A stretch of 64,000 nt of DNA from an uncultured bacterium (GCA_949283025.1 CASDRB010000005.1:128347-192346); one strand, 5' to 3'; numbered from the stretch's first letter, positions 42,043 through 51,586 are shown. The notes: generated by a model from the sequence alone, not told the origin. Numbers and translations: made by a program.

Positions 42043-42789
42043 TTAAATTTTTTCAGCAAGTTTTAATGCGATATAAAATTTATCTAAATCGTGATTAGCG
42101 TCATGCAACTTATTGAATTCATAATTATCAATAGATAAAACATCGCCGGTTTGTAAAAAATTATATAATTCCAATCCATAATAATTGCACACCGCTTGCA
42201 CGCCAGCAACTTCCATTTCAACAGTTAAGCACCCTTCTGCTTTGCGTTTTTTTAAACTATTGATAGTCTCATGAAAAAATGCATCAGTTGTCCATGTTTT
42301 TGAAATGACATACGGAATATTTAAATCATCAAAAACTTTTGCCACTTTTTTATAATTTTTGATGTCCACATAATCAGAAGGCTTCATATAATGATAAGAT
42401 ATCCCTTCATCGCGGTATGCCGAACAAGGAATAATGTATTTACCAATAGTTTTTTGCTTATCTAAAGAACCCGCAGAACCAAACATGATAAATTTTTCAG
42501 CTCCGGTTGCCCAATTGACTTCTATTACATAAGTCGCGCATACCGCGGCTCCTATTGGAGATAAATAAAAACCAATTTTTTTATCATTGTGAATAAAAGC
42601 ATAAATATATGTCGTCCCATTACAAGATCTTACTTCTCCGATTACTTCGCATTTAAAAGTTTTTAAAATGTAATCAAAAATCGATGATGAAAATATAATT
42701 AAACATATTTTAATAATATGTTTTTGTTCACCATAAAACATGCAAGGTTCAATAATCGGCTTAGAATTATCAAACGAGTCAATAATCAT
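42043..42789 (-). CDS. Nucleoside phosphorylase (uridine phosphorylase-like)
   Basis: The 248-residue protein belongs to the PNP/UDP phosphorylase family. GxAVCATYVIE with IMFGSAGSL near the phosphate site and VEMEVAGVQAV at the nucleoside site are present, as is WTTDAFFHET. It should release a base and ribose 1-phosphate (or deoxyribose 1-phosphate) from a nucleoside. Exact substrate is not clear. A TATAAT and a TAGGA ribosome-binding site precede it. Confidence 0.82.
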   Translation of the reverse strand: MIIDSFDNSKPIIEPCMFYGEQKHIIKICLIIFSSSIFDYILKTFKCEVIGEVRSCNGTTYIYAFIHNDKKIGFYLSPIGAAVCATYVIEVNWATGAEKFIMFGSAGSLDKQKTIGKYIIPCSAYRDEGISYHYMKPSDYVDIKNYKKVAKVFDDLNIPYVISKTWTTDAFFHETINSLKKRKAEGCLTVEMEVAGVQAVCNYYGLELYNFLQTGDVLSIDNYEFNKLHDANHDLDKFYIALKLAEKI

Positions 42790-42871
42790 AATTAAAATTC
42801 CTATTTATATGTTTATTATAATTAATTTAACAATTGTTATACAACCAATAAAATAATCTTTATTCATAAAT

Positions 42872-42898
42872 AAAAAAGCCTTGATTTTACATCAAAGC
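42872..42898 (-). terminator. Terminator of the tRNA cluster
   Basis: On the minus strand GCTTTGAT and ATCAAGGC pair (one G-U) and six T follow, 15 bases after tRNA-Ser. Confidence 0.82.
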
Positions 42899-42912
42899 AA
42901 TATTGTACAATT

Positions 42913-43002
42913 TGGCGGAGATGTAGAGATTCGAACTCTAGCGGGCTATTCACCCCTATCGGTTTTCAAGACCAACCCCTTCAACCACTTGGGTACATCT
43001 CC
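42913..43002 (-). tRNA. tRNA-Ser (TGA)
   Basis: A 90-base class II tRNA with a long variable arm. The anticodon loop is CTTGAAA (anticodon TGA), acceptor GGAGATG with discriminator G, encoded CCA. Last of seven tRNAs in the minus-strand cluster. Confidence 0.94.
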
Positions 43003-43005
43003 AAT

Positions 43006-43081
43006 TGGTGGACCGTCCAGGACTTGAACCCGGAACCAACCGGTTATGAGCCGGTAGCTCTAACCATTGAGCTAACGGTCC
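43006..43081 (-). tRNA. tRNA with anticodon CAT, probably tRNA-Ile2 (lysidine-modified)
   Basis: Acceptor GGACCGT, anticodon stem ACCGG/CCGGT around CTCATAA, encoded CCA. The sequence GGACC...CGGCTCATAACCG resembles known tRNA-Ile(k2CAU), and the elongator tRNA-Met is the next gene. TilS would convert C34 to lysidine; no tilS gene lies in this window. Confidence 0.8.
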
Positions 43082-43111
43082 AATTTATGTCACAATGGAT
43101 AAAATCTATTT

Positions 43112-43187
43112 TGGTGGCTGCGGGGGGACTCGGACCCTCGACCAATCGGGTATGAACCGAACGCTCTACCAACTGAGCTACACAGCC
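43112..43187 (-). tRNA. Elongator tRNA-Met (CAT) with abnormal T arm
   Basis: Acceptor GGCTGTG/CGCAGCC, anticodon stem TTCGG/CCGAT around TTCATAC, encoded CCA, discriminator A. The T loop reads TCCGAGT, so position 55 is C where U (made into pseudouridine by TruB) is almost universal. The T stem GAGGG/CCCCC also has an A-C mismatch. The rest matches elongator tRNA-Met. Confidence 0.9.
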
Positions 43188-43194
43188 ATCTCTA

Positions 43195-43270
43195 TGGTGG
43201 AGCTAAAGAGATTCGAACTCTCGACCCCCTGAATGCAAATCAGGTGCTCTCCCAGCTGAGCTATAGCCCC
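43195..43270 (-). tRNA. tRNA-Ala (TGC)
   Basis: Acceptor GGGGCTA/TAGCTCC with the G3-U70 pair that marks alanine. Anticodon stem CCTGA/TCAGG around TTTGCAT (anticodon TGC). Encoded CCA. Confidence 0.95.
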
Positions 43271-43284
43271 ATTACTTTAAAAAA

Positions 43285-43361
43285 TGGTCGGGATGGCAGG
43301 ATTCGAACCTGTGACCCTCTGCTCCCAAAGCAGATGCACTACCAAGCTGTGCTACATCCCG
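43285..43361 (-). tRNA. tRNA-Pro (TGG)
   Basis: Acceptor CGGGATG/CATCCCG, anticodon stem TCTGC/GCAGA around TTTGGGA (anticodon TGG), encoded CCA. Confidence 0.95.
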
Positions 43362-43370
43362 ACTTACTTA

Positions 43371-43447
43371 TGGCGCGCCTAACAGGACTCGAACCTGTAA
43401 CCCTCAGATTCGTAGTCTGATACTCTATCCAATTGAGCTATAGGCGC
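43371..43447 (-). tRNA. tRNA-Arg (ACG)
   Basis: Acceptor GCGCCTA/TAGGCGC, anticodon stem TCAGA/TCTGA around CTACGAA (anticodon ACG, A34 probably deaminated to inosine), discriminator G, encoded CCA. Confidence 0.95.
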
Positions 43448-43467
43448 AACTAAGGGTGCTTGTATAA

Positions 43468-43488
43468 TATATAACAAATTGTTATATA
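43468..43488 (-). promoter_or_regulatory. Palindrome with internal promoter between tRNA-Cys and tRNA-Arg
   Basis: TATATAACAA and TTGTTATATA form 10-bp arms around one base. A -35 TTGAAG lies just upstream on the minus strand, and TATATT at 17 bases overlaps the palindrome. It may be a second promoter for the tRNA cluster, or a simple terminator-like hairpin. Confidence 0.35.
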
Positions 43489-43506
43489 CTTCAAGTTTTT
43501 TTTACT

Positions 43507-43581
43507 TGGAGGTTCCTACCGGATTTGAACCGATGATCATTGAGTTGCAGTCAATTGCCTTACCAGCTTGGCTAAGGAACC
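43507..43581 (-). tRNA. tRNA-Cys (GCA)
   Basis: Acceptor GGTTCCT with the U73 discriminator typical of cysteine, anticodon stem ATTGA/TCAAT around CTGCAAC (anticodon GCA), T loop TTCAAAT, encoded CCA. First tRNA of the cluster, which reads Cys, Arg, Pro, Ala, Met, Ile2, Ser. Confidence 0.94.
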
Positions 43582-43693
43582 ATACAAGCGGTATTTATAC
43601 TATCATTATTCAAAAAAATTAACAACATTTATTTATTAAAAAGCAAACAAAAAATAAACAAAATATATCAATAAATAAAATGTTTAGTTTCAA

Positions 43694-44411
43694 TTATGAA
43701 ACAATCATTTCAGGAGTAAATCTTAATGATACTAAACCGTTTTGATTGTTATCAAACAAATTTAATTCAATAGGATATGCGACGGTAGGTTCGGTTGTAT
43801 CAGCACCAAAATCTTGCGATGGCACAGAAAAATATAGTGCATCATATTCAGCTATTTTAGCGGTCGAAAATGAAATTTGTGATATACCAAAATCGTTAGG
43901 ATATTCTTTTCCGACAGCATTTTCTCCAAGAGAATAGCATTCATATGTTACATCTGATTTATTTGGAACATGCAAAGCGACATCTACTTTTTCACTTTTA
44001 CTTCCCACAGTGATAGAAACATCTTTTAATTCAGAATAAAAATTATTTCCAATAAGATTAAAATAGTTGATAAATTCATCGACGCTAGATGTAGTTTTAT
44101 CATTAATTCCTTGAGTGACATCATTATTTTTGCCAAGAGAAACCATCAATTCATTTCAATAATTTTTTGTTATTTCCCAATCGACTTCGTTCCAATGTTT
44201 AATTAATAATTGCTTGACACTTTCTTTATGGCTATCTGTTTCAAACCACACTGTACCCATACTTTTATTCCATTCCAACGGCAATGTTTCGCCTGTATAA
44301 GTAAAGGTAGTATCGTAACGATAAGATTTTGGTTCCTCCGCAGCTAGACATCATCGCACAAAGCAGAGCGGTCAATGAAGATGTTAAAATAAAAATTACA
44401 ATCTTTTTCAT
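43694..44411 (-). pseudogene. Broken lipoprotein gene (frameshift plus in-frame TGA)
   Basis: The gene starts at ATG 44411 with a signal peptide and lipobox (MMSSC). Near 44332-44342 one extra G in GCGGAGG shifts the frame. In the other frame the text continues as EEPKSYRYDTTFTYTG and ends at KNY, then a TGA at 44156-44158. Beyond it the same frame stays open for about 150 codons to 43694. Intact, it would be a lipoprotein of about 238 residues of no known family. Because TGA is a stop elsewhere here, the TGA probably arose from TGG. The downstream part has no start signal of its own. Confidence 0.7.
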
Positions 44412-44427
44412 AAAATCTCATTAATTA

Positions 44428-44811
44428 TTACAAAATGTTTAATAAGATAATTCCAACAATGACTAAACCAATAGAAGTTAATAAAGCAATGATAAATGCC
44501 ACAATATTTCCACCGCGCTCTTGAGGATTAGCAATCCCAATTCCAGCGATGATAACTAAAGCAATTTGGGCGACAAAACCCTGCAAAAACGCAATAATAG
44601 TAATTCCAACACACAAAATTAATCCTAACAATCCACCGATGAATGAAGTTTCCATCATTATGTCCCAACACCATTTGACACAAACGGCAAAAAAGACAGC
44701 CAAACCCATGATTAAAATATTGGCAAAGGCATAGACAATTCGCATTTTTCCTGAAGCAGAACCCATTTTTGAAATATGGCGGATAAAATTAAATATCAAT
44801 GTAAATTTCAT
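44428..44811 (-). CDS. Small multi-pass membrane protein
   Basis: The 127-residue protein has three or four hydrophobic helices (about 25-48, 58-80 and 104-126) with a short amphipathic N-terminus. No family is recognised. It lies directly upstream of the broken lipoprotein gene and may share its transcript. A GGAGTG ribosome-binding site precedes the ATG. Confidence 0.6.
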   Translation of the reverse strand: MKFTLIFNFIRHISKMGSASGKMRIVYAFANILIMGLAVFFAVCVKWCWDIMMETSFIGGLLGLILCVGITIIAFLQGFVAQIALVIIAGIGIANPQERGGNIVAFIIALLTSIGLVIVGIILLNIL

Positions 44812-44944
44812 ATTTTACGCACTCCAAATAATTCATAATATGTTTTTATAATGAGACTTTTGCTACTTTTTTTATATCATATAGTTTTTAAAAAAATAAA
44901 TACTTTTGCTAATGCTAATCTAGTCATTTGAAAAGTCAACTATC

Positions 44945-44974
44945 AAAAATGAGTGCATTTCTATGCACTCATTT
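44945..44974 (-). terminator. Terminator of the pot operon
   Basis: A perfect 12-bp stem (AAATGAGTGCAT/ATGCACTCATTT) with an AGAA loop is followed by TTTTTGAT on the minus strand, just after potD. Confidence 0.9.
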
Positions 44975-44993
44975 ATTACTTGATATTTTGTTT

Positions 44994-47012
44994 TTACATC
45001 TGTTGATCATTATTTTGTCTTCTTAATTTTCTCAAACGCTTATTTAATTTTTTGTTTATATAAAAATATAAGAAAGTCGTTAATAATCCGCCAACCAAAA
45101 CACAAAATACGACAATCATCCAAACTTCAATGTCATTAGCTTTAAAATCTTCCCACATTTTGACAACATAGGTGTTGTTAGCACCAAAATCAGCCATAAC
45201 GACACAACGATCCATTGTTTTTTCATCAGGGAATTGGCAATAAAATTGTCGACCAACTCCATTGATAACATTGCCATCTTCATCTTTTGCATAATAGTCA
45301 TATGCATAAAAAACCATATCGTTGTATTGAGAATCAAAGTTATCGTCGTTTGAATTAGTGTATTCACTTAATGTTCCATCAAAAAAGTAAGATAAATCGA
45401 CAACATCCCATTCAGGATCAATAATAAGTAAACCATTATATGTATATGGTTGATTATTCTCCATAACATAAGGATAAATATCGTAGCGAGTCCAATCTTC
45501 CATGCTGGACTCATCATAAGTTAGCAAAACGCAATTTTCTTCGTCGTATCCATATTGGCCTTGCTCATTTTCAATTGCGTAATATAATTCAACATCATCA
45601 TAATTAGGATCGCTATCTTTTTGAAAATGGACATCTTCGTACCACACTTCTGTATAAACGCCATCTTCTAGATAAAATAATGAATACCATTCATCGTTTT
45701 CCTCGTCGTAATTATAAATTAAATCTGTGCGAGCATCGTACCAATCTTTCATTAAATCCAACATTGAATCACCGCCAATAAAAGGCGTATATCCAATATA
45801 ATTTGTATTTTGAGCAGCATTGATAGGATCAGAGATAAAATCTAAAAATAGCAAAGCTAATGTCTCTTGCATTTCACTTCTTGCATCGTCTTTTGGCATG
45901 CACCAACCATCAAACCAAATATTTGCGACAGTGGTCGGAACAGCATAATGAAGACCAAATCCATATTCAATGCCGTTTTCATCATTATACGCATCGGCTA
46001 AATCCATAGAATAAACAGCATCGCCGCTCCATGCGGTATTGATACCAACCTTACCTGTGACGATATCTTGTTTTCCAGAATCTACTTCTAAGCCAAAGAT
46101 ATTTTGTTTTAATTCTTTCAATTTTTCTAAAACTTTATCAGTGGTTTTTGGATCGGATTGATTTAACAAATGAGAAATCTGTTCGTTGTATTGTTTGGCG
46201 TCAATTTCATGATTAACAAATTGATTCCCTAATTGAATCAATGGCTCTCTTTCTACTTCCGCTAAACCGATAAAATAAGTATCGCGAACCGAATCTTTAA
46301 TAGATATTCCGCCATAGTATTTAGGGTTCCACAAATTCGCCCAATCAGACATATCTTTTAACATTTGATAAGGAGAAAAATCTTCATCTCTATCCATGTA
46401 TAATTGAAACTCTGGATTAAAAATAATCCCTAATGTTCCCCACATGTATCCAACAGCATAATCGCTGACTTTGTGCTGCACCGCTTTCCCATCGATGTTG
46501 GTTTCAGCAGTGATGCTTTCCAAATATTCAATTAATTTTGGCGAAGCATAATCTTGATAATTGTTTAATCCTAGATCAAGCATTTTGTCGCTAATTTTTA
46601 CTAATGAATCAGATGCCATTAATTTTTGAATTCCATAATCAGAAGGGCAAATCAAATCAAATTTAGCTTTTCCTGTCGCTAATTCATTTAACATCGTTTC
46701 ATTTGTATCGGTAGTAGAGTATTCAACACTAATAGAAACGCCATAAACATCTTGAATATAATCGACGAATTGATCAGTTAAATCTTTTTCATAATATCCA
46801 TTGTCCGGATCATTTAAATAGATATAATCTTCCCAGTTTAATAAGCGCAAAACTTTATCGCCTTTTAAACTTTTTAAATCAATTTTTGATTTATCGATTG
46901 CTTTTTTATGATAGTTTGGTGCCTTTATATCAGTTTTTACATAATTTGTAGCGCCAAAAGGAATTGCTAAAGAAAATGATAAAGTCATCAATAATAAAGA
47001 TTTGTAATTCAT
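44994..47012 (-). CDS. potD: Spermidine/putrescine ABC transporter substrate-binding protein, extended, membrane-anchored
   Basis: PotD binds extracellular polyamine and delivers it to PotBC. The motif LRLLNWEDYI near residues 55-64, LICPSDYGIQ, AWSGDAVYSM and FIGGD-like segments fit PotD. At 672 residues it is nearly twice the usual 350. About 150 extra, acidic, Tyr-rich residues lie between about 430 and 590. The C-terminus ends in a membrane helix (about 630-652) and a basic tail, in place of an N-terminal lipobox. It is the last gene of potABCD and would be tethered to the membrane at its C-terminus. Confidence 0.85.
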   Translation of the reverse strand: MNYKSLLLMTLSFSLAIPFGATNYVKTDIKAPNYHKKAIDKSKIDLKSLKGDKVLRLLNWEDYIYLNDPDNGYYEKDLTDQFVDYIQDVYGVSISVEYSTTDTNETMLNELATGKAKFDLICPSDYGIQKLMASDSLVKISDKMLDLGLNNYQDYASPKLIEYLESITAETNIDGKAVQHKVSDYAVGYMWGTLGIIFNPEFQLYMDRDEDFSPYQMLKDMSDWANLWNPKYYGGISIKDSVRDTYFIGLAEVEREPLIQLGNQFVNHEIDAKQYNEQISHLLNQSDPKTTDKVLEKLKELKQNIFGLEVDSGKQDIVTGKVGINTAWSGDAVYSMDLADAYNDENGIEYGFGLHYAVPTTVANIWFDGWCMPKDDARSEMQETLALLFLDFISDPINAAQNTNYIGYTPFIGGDSMLDLMKDWYDARTDLIYNYDEENDEWYSLFYLEDGVYTEVWYEDVHFQKDSDPNYDDVELYYAIENEQGQYGYDEENCVLLTYDESSMEDWTRYDIYPYVMENNQPYTYNGLLIIDPEWDVVDLSYFFDGTLSEYTNSNDDNFDSQYNDMVFYAYDYYAKDEDGNVINGVGRQFYCQFPDEKTMDRCVVMADFGANNTYVVKMWEDFKANDIEVWMIVVFCVLVGGLLTTFLYFYINKKLNKRLRKLRRQNNDQQM

Positions 47013-47839
47013 TAACCAACCCTCCCTTGTGCGTGTGTTTTTTTATGTTTGCTTTGATAATATTGATAAGCTGTAATACCAATGACAGCAATGACAACAC
47101 AACCAAAAATAATTGTAGTTAATGCTCTCATTTCTGGTGGAACTGGCCATCGTTTAATCGTTTTTTGAATCAATGTTGACAATGTTTCAAAACTTGATTC
47201 TTTGGTAAACATAGTAATGATAAAATCATCCAAAGATAATGTTATTGCTAACAAGAATCCAGATAAAATACCAGGTAATATTTCAGGTATCATCACCTTT
47301 CGTAAGGCTCTTGAAGGCGTGCAACCTAAATCTAATGCCGCTTCATATAATGCAGGATCCATTTGTTGCAGTTTGGGCTTGACCGAAATATAAACAAAAG
47401 GAACGCATAAGACACAATGCCCAATTAACAAAGTCCAAAAAGAAAATAATTGAGTATGGAAAACATAATCTTGTAAGAACACAAATAAAACAGTTAGAGA
47501 TAATGCCATAACAATTTCGGCATTGACGATTGGAATTTGAGTAACATTATCAAAAGCCTTGCGCCAGCCTTTTTTTAAATAAAACGCTCCAATTGCTCCA
47601 CTAGTTCCTAAAATAGTTGATACAATTGCGGCAGATAAAGCTAATAAAACTGTATTTCCTAATGCAGTCATAATCGCTTTATTTTTAAATAAAGCTGAAT
47701 ACAAATCAAATGTGAAGCCACTCCATTGTCCAACATATGTTGCGCTTGTAAAAGAAAAAGCAATGAGAATCAAAACTGGCAAATACATAAAAATTAAAAT
47801 GAGCCAAATATAAGTTTGACCAAAAATCTTTTTTACCAT
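47012..47839 (-). CDS. potC: Spermidine/putrescine ABC transporter permease PotC
   Basis: The 275-residue permease has six membrane helices and the MetI-type ABC permease motif EAALDLGCTPSRALRKVMIPEI (EAA loop) that docks with PotA. It overlaps potB upstream by seven bases and potD downstream by one. The order potA-potB-potC-potD supports the assignment over other permeases of the family. Confidence 0.93.
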   Translation of the reverse strand: MVKKIFGQTYIWLILIFMYLPVLILIAFSFTSATYVGQWSGFTFDLYSALFKNKAIMTALGNTVLLALSAAIVSTILGTSGAIGAFYLKKGWRKAFDNVTQIPIVNAEIVMALSLTVLFVFLQDYVFHTQLFSFWTLLIGHCVLCVPFVYISVKPKLQQMDPALYEAALDLGCTPSRALRKVMIPEILPGILSGFLLAITLSLDDFIITMFTKESSFETLSTLIQKTIKRWPVPPEMRALTTIIFGCVVIAVIGITAYQYYQSKHKKTHAQGRVG

Positions 47840-48675
47840 AATCCAGACCCCCTTCCTTGTTCTTTTTCAACGCCCCTTGTTAAAAACATTGAAATACCAA
47901 CGATGACCAACATAATTAACGCCATGAATGAGCCATCATTCCACATAGCTTGCGAAAAATCTAAATAAATATAATTGCCAAACAATGTGATTTTTCCTTC
48001 CGATAATAAATCGGAAATTACATAACTTGACATTGTTGGCATAAATGTCATTAAGACAGCTGAAATAATGCCAGGAATTGTTTGTGGAAAAATAGATTTT
48101 GTAAAAACTTGAAAAGGATTGGCGCCTAAGTCAGCTGCTGCTTCGATTTGAGACTTATCCAATTTAAGCATAGTTGTGTATAATGGCAAAATAACAAAGG
48201 GCAAATAATTGTAAACCATACCAATTAATGTTGCTAAATATGGGTGATTCCCGCCATTGATGCCCAACCAAGTCAGCAAATCTCTTGTCGCGCCAGTTCT
48301 CAAGACGAAGTTTATCCACATAGGTGCGATAAACAATGTTACTAGCACAGCGTTTTTATTAATTTTTTTATCAGCCAAAAAATAAGCTAAAGGATATCCT
48401 ATTAACAAACAAATAAGCGTCGTTAATAAAGCGATGAATATTGAAACAAATAATACATTTATTTTTGTCCATGTCGTGAAAAAGTTCACTAATGATTCAA
48501 AAGAGAAATATCCATTTGTATCAGTAAAAGCATAAAAGACAATTAATAAAATAGGAATGATGATGAATAAAACCAAAAATACACCATAAGGAATACAAAG
48601 ATTTTTTCTTTTTAAAGCAAATAAACTAAACTTTTTTAAAGTTGTTGCCCCACTATTGGATTTCATATTTATCAA
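47833..48675 (-). CDS. potB: Spermidine/putrescine ABC transporter permease PotB
   Basis: The 280-residue permease has six membrane helices and the EAA loop ([20 protein letters not shown]). It pairs with PotC to form the channel. It overlaps potA by 23 bases from the first ATG (14 if the MKSNSG start is used). Confidence 0.92.
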   Translation of the reverse strand: MINMKSNSGATTLKKFSLFALKRKNLCIPYGVFLVLFIIIPILLIVFYAFTDTNGYFSFESLVNFFTTWTKINVLFVSIFIALLTTLICLLIGYPLAYFLADKKINKNAVLVTLFIAPMWINFVLRTGATRDLLTWLGINGGNHPYLATLIGMVYNYLPFVILPLYTTMLKLDKSQIEAAADLGANPFQVFTKSIFPQTIPGIISAVLMTFMPTMSSYVISDLLSEGKITLFGNYIYLDFSQAMWNDGSFMALIMLVIVGISMFLTRGVEKEQGRGSGLW

Positions 48676-50212
48676 TCGATCCTTTTAAAGTTAATTTGAT
48701 GTCTTTTGGTAAAACATTTATCGAAACAATGTCGTTTTCATTCCATGAATAATCAGTTTCAACAACGAAGTCTTCCTCTTCTTGACTTCTAACTAAAACT
48801 TGATAATGGTCGCCTTTATAAACGATAGAAATAATTTCGCCTTTATTTTCATCATTTTCAGGATTGTGGTCTAAAATCTCAATTTTATCCAAATTAATTT
48901 CAGCGATGACGTCAGCGTCATTCAAATCATATTTTTTGCCTTCTTTAGAAATTAAATAACCATCATCATCTAATGAAGAACCAGGAAGCAATTGTGTTAA
49001 ATCGCATTCAAAAACACAATCTGAAATGACCAAACGATTGTTTTTGTCAATCCAAGCATCGGTGAAGACGTTTTTAGTAAGTTCTTTTTTCATAATATGA
49101 ATCTCATCGGGACCAATGCTCATTAAAACAACATCATCGATATTAAATTCTTTTGTATCTTGAACAACAATTTCGTTTTTGCCCTTCATAATTACATATT
49201 CGTAATGTATGCCTTTAAAAACTTTAGAAACAATAATGCCAATTAATTTATCAGCATATTTTTCCTTAATTTCAGGTGTAATTTTTTTATCTTTACCGAT
49301 TCGTTTTAATTCAACATCTTCAGGTCTGACGACAACATCGACTTTTTCATTGGTAGGGAAATCGTCGACACATTTAAATGTCGTTCCTAAAAATCTTACC
49401 AATTTTTTACCCATCATCGTCGCATTGTAAATATTTGATTCACCAATAAAATTCGCAACATATGCATTGGCAGGTTCATTATAAATATCACTAGGAGTGC
49501 CAACTTGTTGGATTTGACCAGCTTTCATGACAACAATAGTGTCAGACATAGTCAAGGCTTCTTCTTGGTCGTGAGTGACATAAATAAAAGTGATACCTAA
49601 TTTTCGATGCATCTCTTTTAATTCAAGTTGCATTTCTTTTCTCATCTTTAAATCAAGAGCGCCCAAAGGTTCATCCAAAAGTAATATTTCTGGCTCATTA
49701 ACAATAGCACGAGCAATAGCCACGCGTTGTTGTTGACCTCCAGATAATGTGGAAATATCGCGGTCTTCCAATTCTTCTAAGTCGACAATTTTTAAAGCTT
49801 TTGCTACTTTTTCATCGATGACTTTAGAAGACAATTTTTTCATTTTAATTACTTCTTCACCATTTCTTTTTTTCACCTTGACAGGTACTTTTTTGAGCTT
49901 CAATCCGAATGCTACATTGTCATATACATCAAGATGCGGAAATAAAGCGTAGCGTTGAAAGACGGTATTGACCGGTCTTTTATATGGGGGGAGTTTAGTA
50001 ATATCCTGCCCATTTAACAAAATTTGACCTTCATTGGGAACTTCAAACCCCGCAATCATTCTTAACGTGGTAGTTTTCCCGCAGCCAGAAGGCCCTAAAA
50101 AAGTGACAAATTCACCTTTTGTGACGTCCAAATTAAAATCATCGACAACCGTTACGCCATCGTACACTTTTGAAACGTTTTGTAACGATATGATTTTTAC
50201 TGAATCATCCAT
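48653..50212 (-). CDS. potA: Spermidine/putrescine ABC transporter ATP-binding protein PotA, with duplicated C-terminal domain
   Basis: PotA powers polyamine import. The ATPase has GPSGCGKTT (Walker A), [15 protein letters not shown] and [11 protein letters not shown] chose ATG 50212, with AAAGGGGAT upstream, over 50251. At 519 residues it is much longer than usual PotA (about 370). After the normal TOBE domain, a similar unit appears twice: [20 protein letters not shown] and [19 protein letters not shown]. This C-terminal region binds ligands or controls activity in related ATPases, so the copy may add regulation. Confidence 0.92.
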   Translation of the reverse strand: MDDSVKIISLQNVSKVYDGVTVVDDFNLDVTKGEFVTFLGPSGCGKTTTLRMIAGFEVPNEGQILLNGQDITKLPPYKRPVNTVFQRYALFPHLDVYDNVAFGLKLKKVPVKVKKRNGEEVIKMKKLSSKVIDEKVAKALKIVDLEELEDRDISTLSGGQQQRVAIARAIVNEPEILLLDEPLGALDLKMRKEMQLELKEMHRKLGITFIYVTHDQEEALTMSDTIVVMKAGQIQQVGTPSDIYNEPANAYVANFIGESNIYNATMMGKKLVRFLGTTFKCVDDFPTNEKVDVVVRPEDVELKRIGKDKKITPEIKEKYADKLIGIIVSKVFKGIHYEYVIMKGKNEIVVQDTKEFNIDDVVLMSIGPDEIHIMKKELTKNVFTDAWIDKNNRLVISDCVFECDLTQLLPGSSLDDDGYLISKEGKKYDLNDADVIAEINLDKIEILDHNPENDENKGEIISIVYKGDHYQVLVRSQEEEDFVVETDYSWNENDIVSINVLPKDIKLTLKGSIDKYEIQ

Positions 50213-50253
50213 CGCAAAATCCCCTTTCATGTTTAAAAATTTATAACGCAAAA

Positions 50254-50282
50254 ATCATATAAAGAATTTAACAAAATTTCAA
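50254..50282 (-). promoter_or_regulatory. Promoter of the pot operon
   Basis: TTGAAA (50277-50282), 17 bases and TATGAT (50254-50259) face potA. The 267-base gap up to the next plus-strand gene is otherwise AT-rich with T tracts and I see no other signal except the promoter at 50483-50511. Confidence 0.65.
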
Positions 50283-50482
50283 ACAATTTTTTTACTATTT
50301 TTTTTAACATGTTTTTTCAAAAAAAGTATTTTTAATGAAATTGTAGAACTATTCTACATTTTTCTATTTTTAAATCTCGATTATTTCAATGTGTTTTTTG
50401 CTCGTAAAAAATCAATGTTTTTTTCTTGAATTTTTCCATGAAATTTTGCAGTTAATTTTCAATCGTTTTTTCAAGTGAATTA

Positions 50483-50511
50483 TTGTCAAATTTTTATATA
50501 GAATATATAAT
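50483..50511 (+). promoter_or_regulatory. Leaderless promoter of the thioredoxin-like lipoprotein gene
   Basis: TTGTCA (50483-50488), 17 bases, TATAAT (50506-50511), then seven bases to ATG 50519. No Shine-Dalgarno sequence precedes the start. Transcription would start on or beside the ATG. Confidence 0.7.
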
Positions 50512-50518
50512 GTTAAAC

Positions 50519-51586
50519 ATGAAAAAAATTGTCGCACTTTTATCGTTAGGTATTTTTAGCCTAAACATAGCTTTAAATGGTTGTTCTAATAATGATTCGA
50601 GCAAATTCACTTTAACATTTGGAACGTATGCTCAAGAAGCATTAAAAATTCATTATTCAGATTTGTCTAGCAAAATGTTAGATGGAGAATCAATGATTGT
50701 CGTCACTTACGATAGTGATAATTCAACTTGTTCATGCTGGACGGCGTTTAGCAACACTATTAACCGCGTCGTCGAGGAAGAACATTATTTAATTTATAAG
50801 ATATTATCTAGCGATTTTAATAATAACGACACTTATGGTTTTTCAACTTTTGATGATCGGCCTGCTATCCACTTTGTAAAAGATGGCAAATTAAAAGAAA
50901 AAATTGATTATACAACGACTAATTTAGACCCTTTATTCAAGGGCACCGCCGCCTTAAAAATGGCAATTGAAGAACGTTGTTATAAGCCTAATTATTATTA
51001 CTTAGATTATACGATGTTGGATGAAAAAATATTGGATAAAAAAGAATTTATCGTTTGCTATTATTGGGAGTCATGTGGTGATTGTAAATATTCTTTCCCC
51101 AAATTTTTATATTCATACACAAAAAATAAAACTTTTAAAATAGATATGTTTCTCGTTAATTTAGAAGTTGAAGGTGTCTTGCTTAAAGACGGCATCAAAG
51201 ATGTCACAAATCAAAGCTATATCGATTTTTTAACGGCTCATAATATAAATCAAACTTCTAATCATCCTTTAGGATATGACCGTGGGTATGTTCCGACATA
51301 TCAATATTACCAAGGCGGCGTATTAAAAGATGCTTCAGTGTTTTTTAATGACGCTATCAGTCAAAAACAAGATGGAACATATTATGTTTCAAGATCATTT
51401 TATAGTGAAGAAAGAGTTAAAAATTTGCATTATTTAGATAAGCTAAAAGAAAATGATGTTTACATTTTAGAAGGTATGGAAATACCAAATGAGCAAATTT
51501 CTGAATGGGGAACATGGAACCAAGAAGACGCCTATGTTTATCATGCCCCACTTTTGGAAGCTTTCTTAAACACTTACGCTATTTAA
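50519..51586 (+). CDS. Lipoprotein with two thioredoxin-like segments
   Basis: The 355-residue protein has a signal peptide and lipobox LNGC. One segment has a CSC motif (TCSCWTAF, about residue 65). A second has WESCGDCKYSF, a CxxC-type site in a thioredoxin-like context near 190. It may handle disulfides or reduce surface proteins, but no close family is recognised. I chose ATG 50519 because two earlier ATGs lie within the promoter. It overlaps the convergent amidohydrolase gene by eight bases at the end. Confidence 0.7.
   Translation: MKKIVALLSLGIFSLNIALNGCSNNDSSKFTLTFGTYAQEALKIHYSDLSSKMLDGESMIVVTYDSDNSTCSCWTAFSNTINRVVEEEHYLIYKILSSDFNNNDTYGFSTFDDRPAIHFVKDGKLKEKIDYTTTNLDPLFKGTAALKMAIEERCYKPNYYYLDYTMLDEKILDKKEFIVCYYWESCGDCKYSFPKFLYSYTKNKTFKIDMFLVNLEVEGVLLKDGIKDVTNQSYIDFLTAHNINQTSNHPLGYDRGYVPTYQYYQGGVLKDASVFFNDAISQKQDGTYYVSRSFYSEERVKNLHYLDKLKENDVYILEGMEIPNEQISEWGTWNQEDAYVYHAPLLEAFLNTYAI

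Noticed and set aside
44156..44158. TGA read as tryptophan (alternative genetic code)
   Set aside because: TGA ends several well-defined genes, including three ATGA overlaps, so a single in-frame TGA in a gene that also has a frameshift is better explained by decay.
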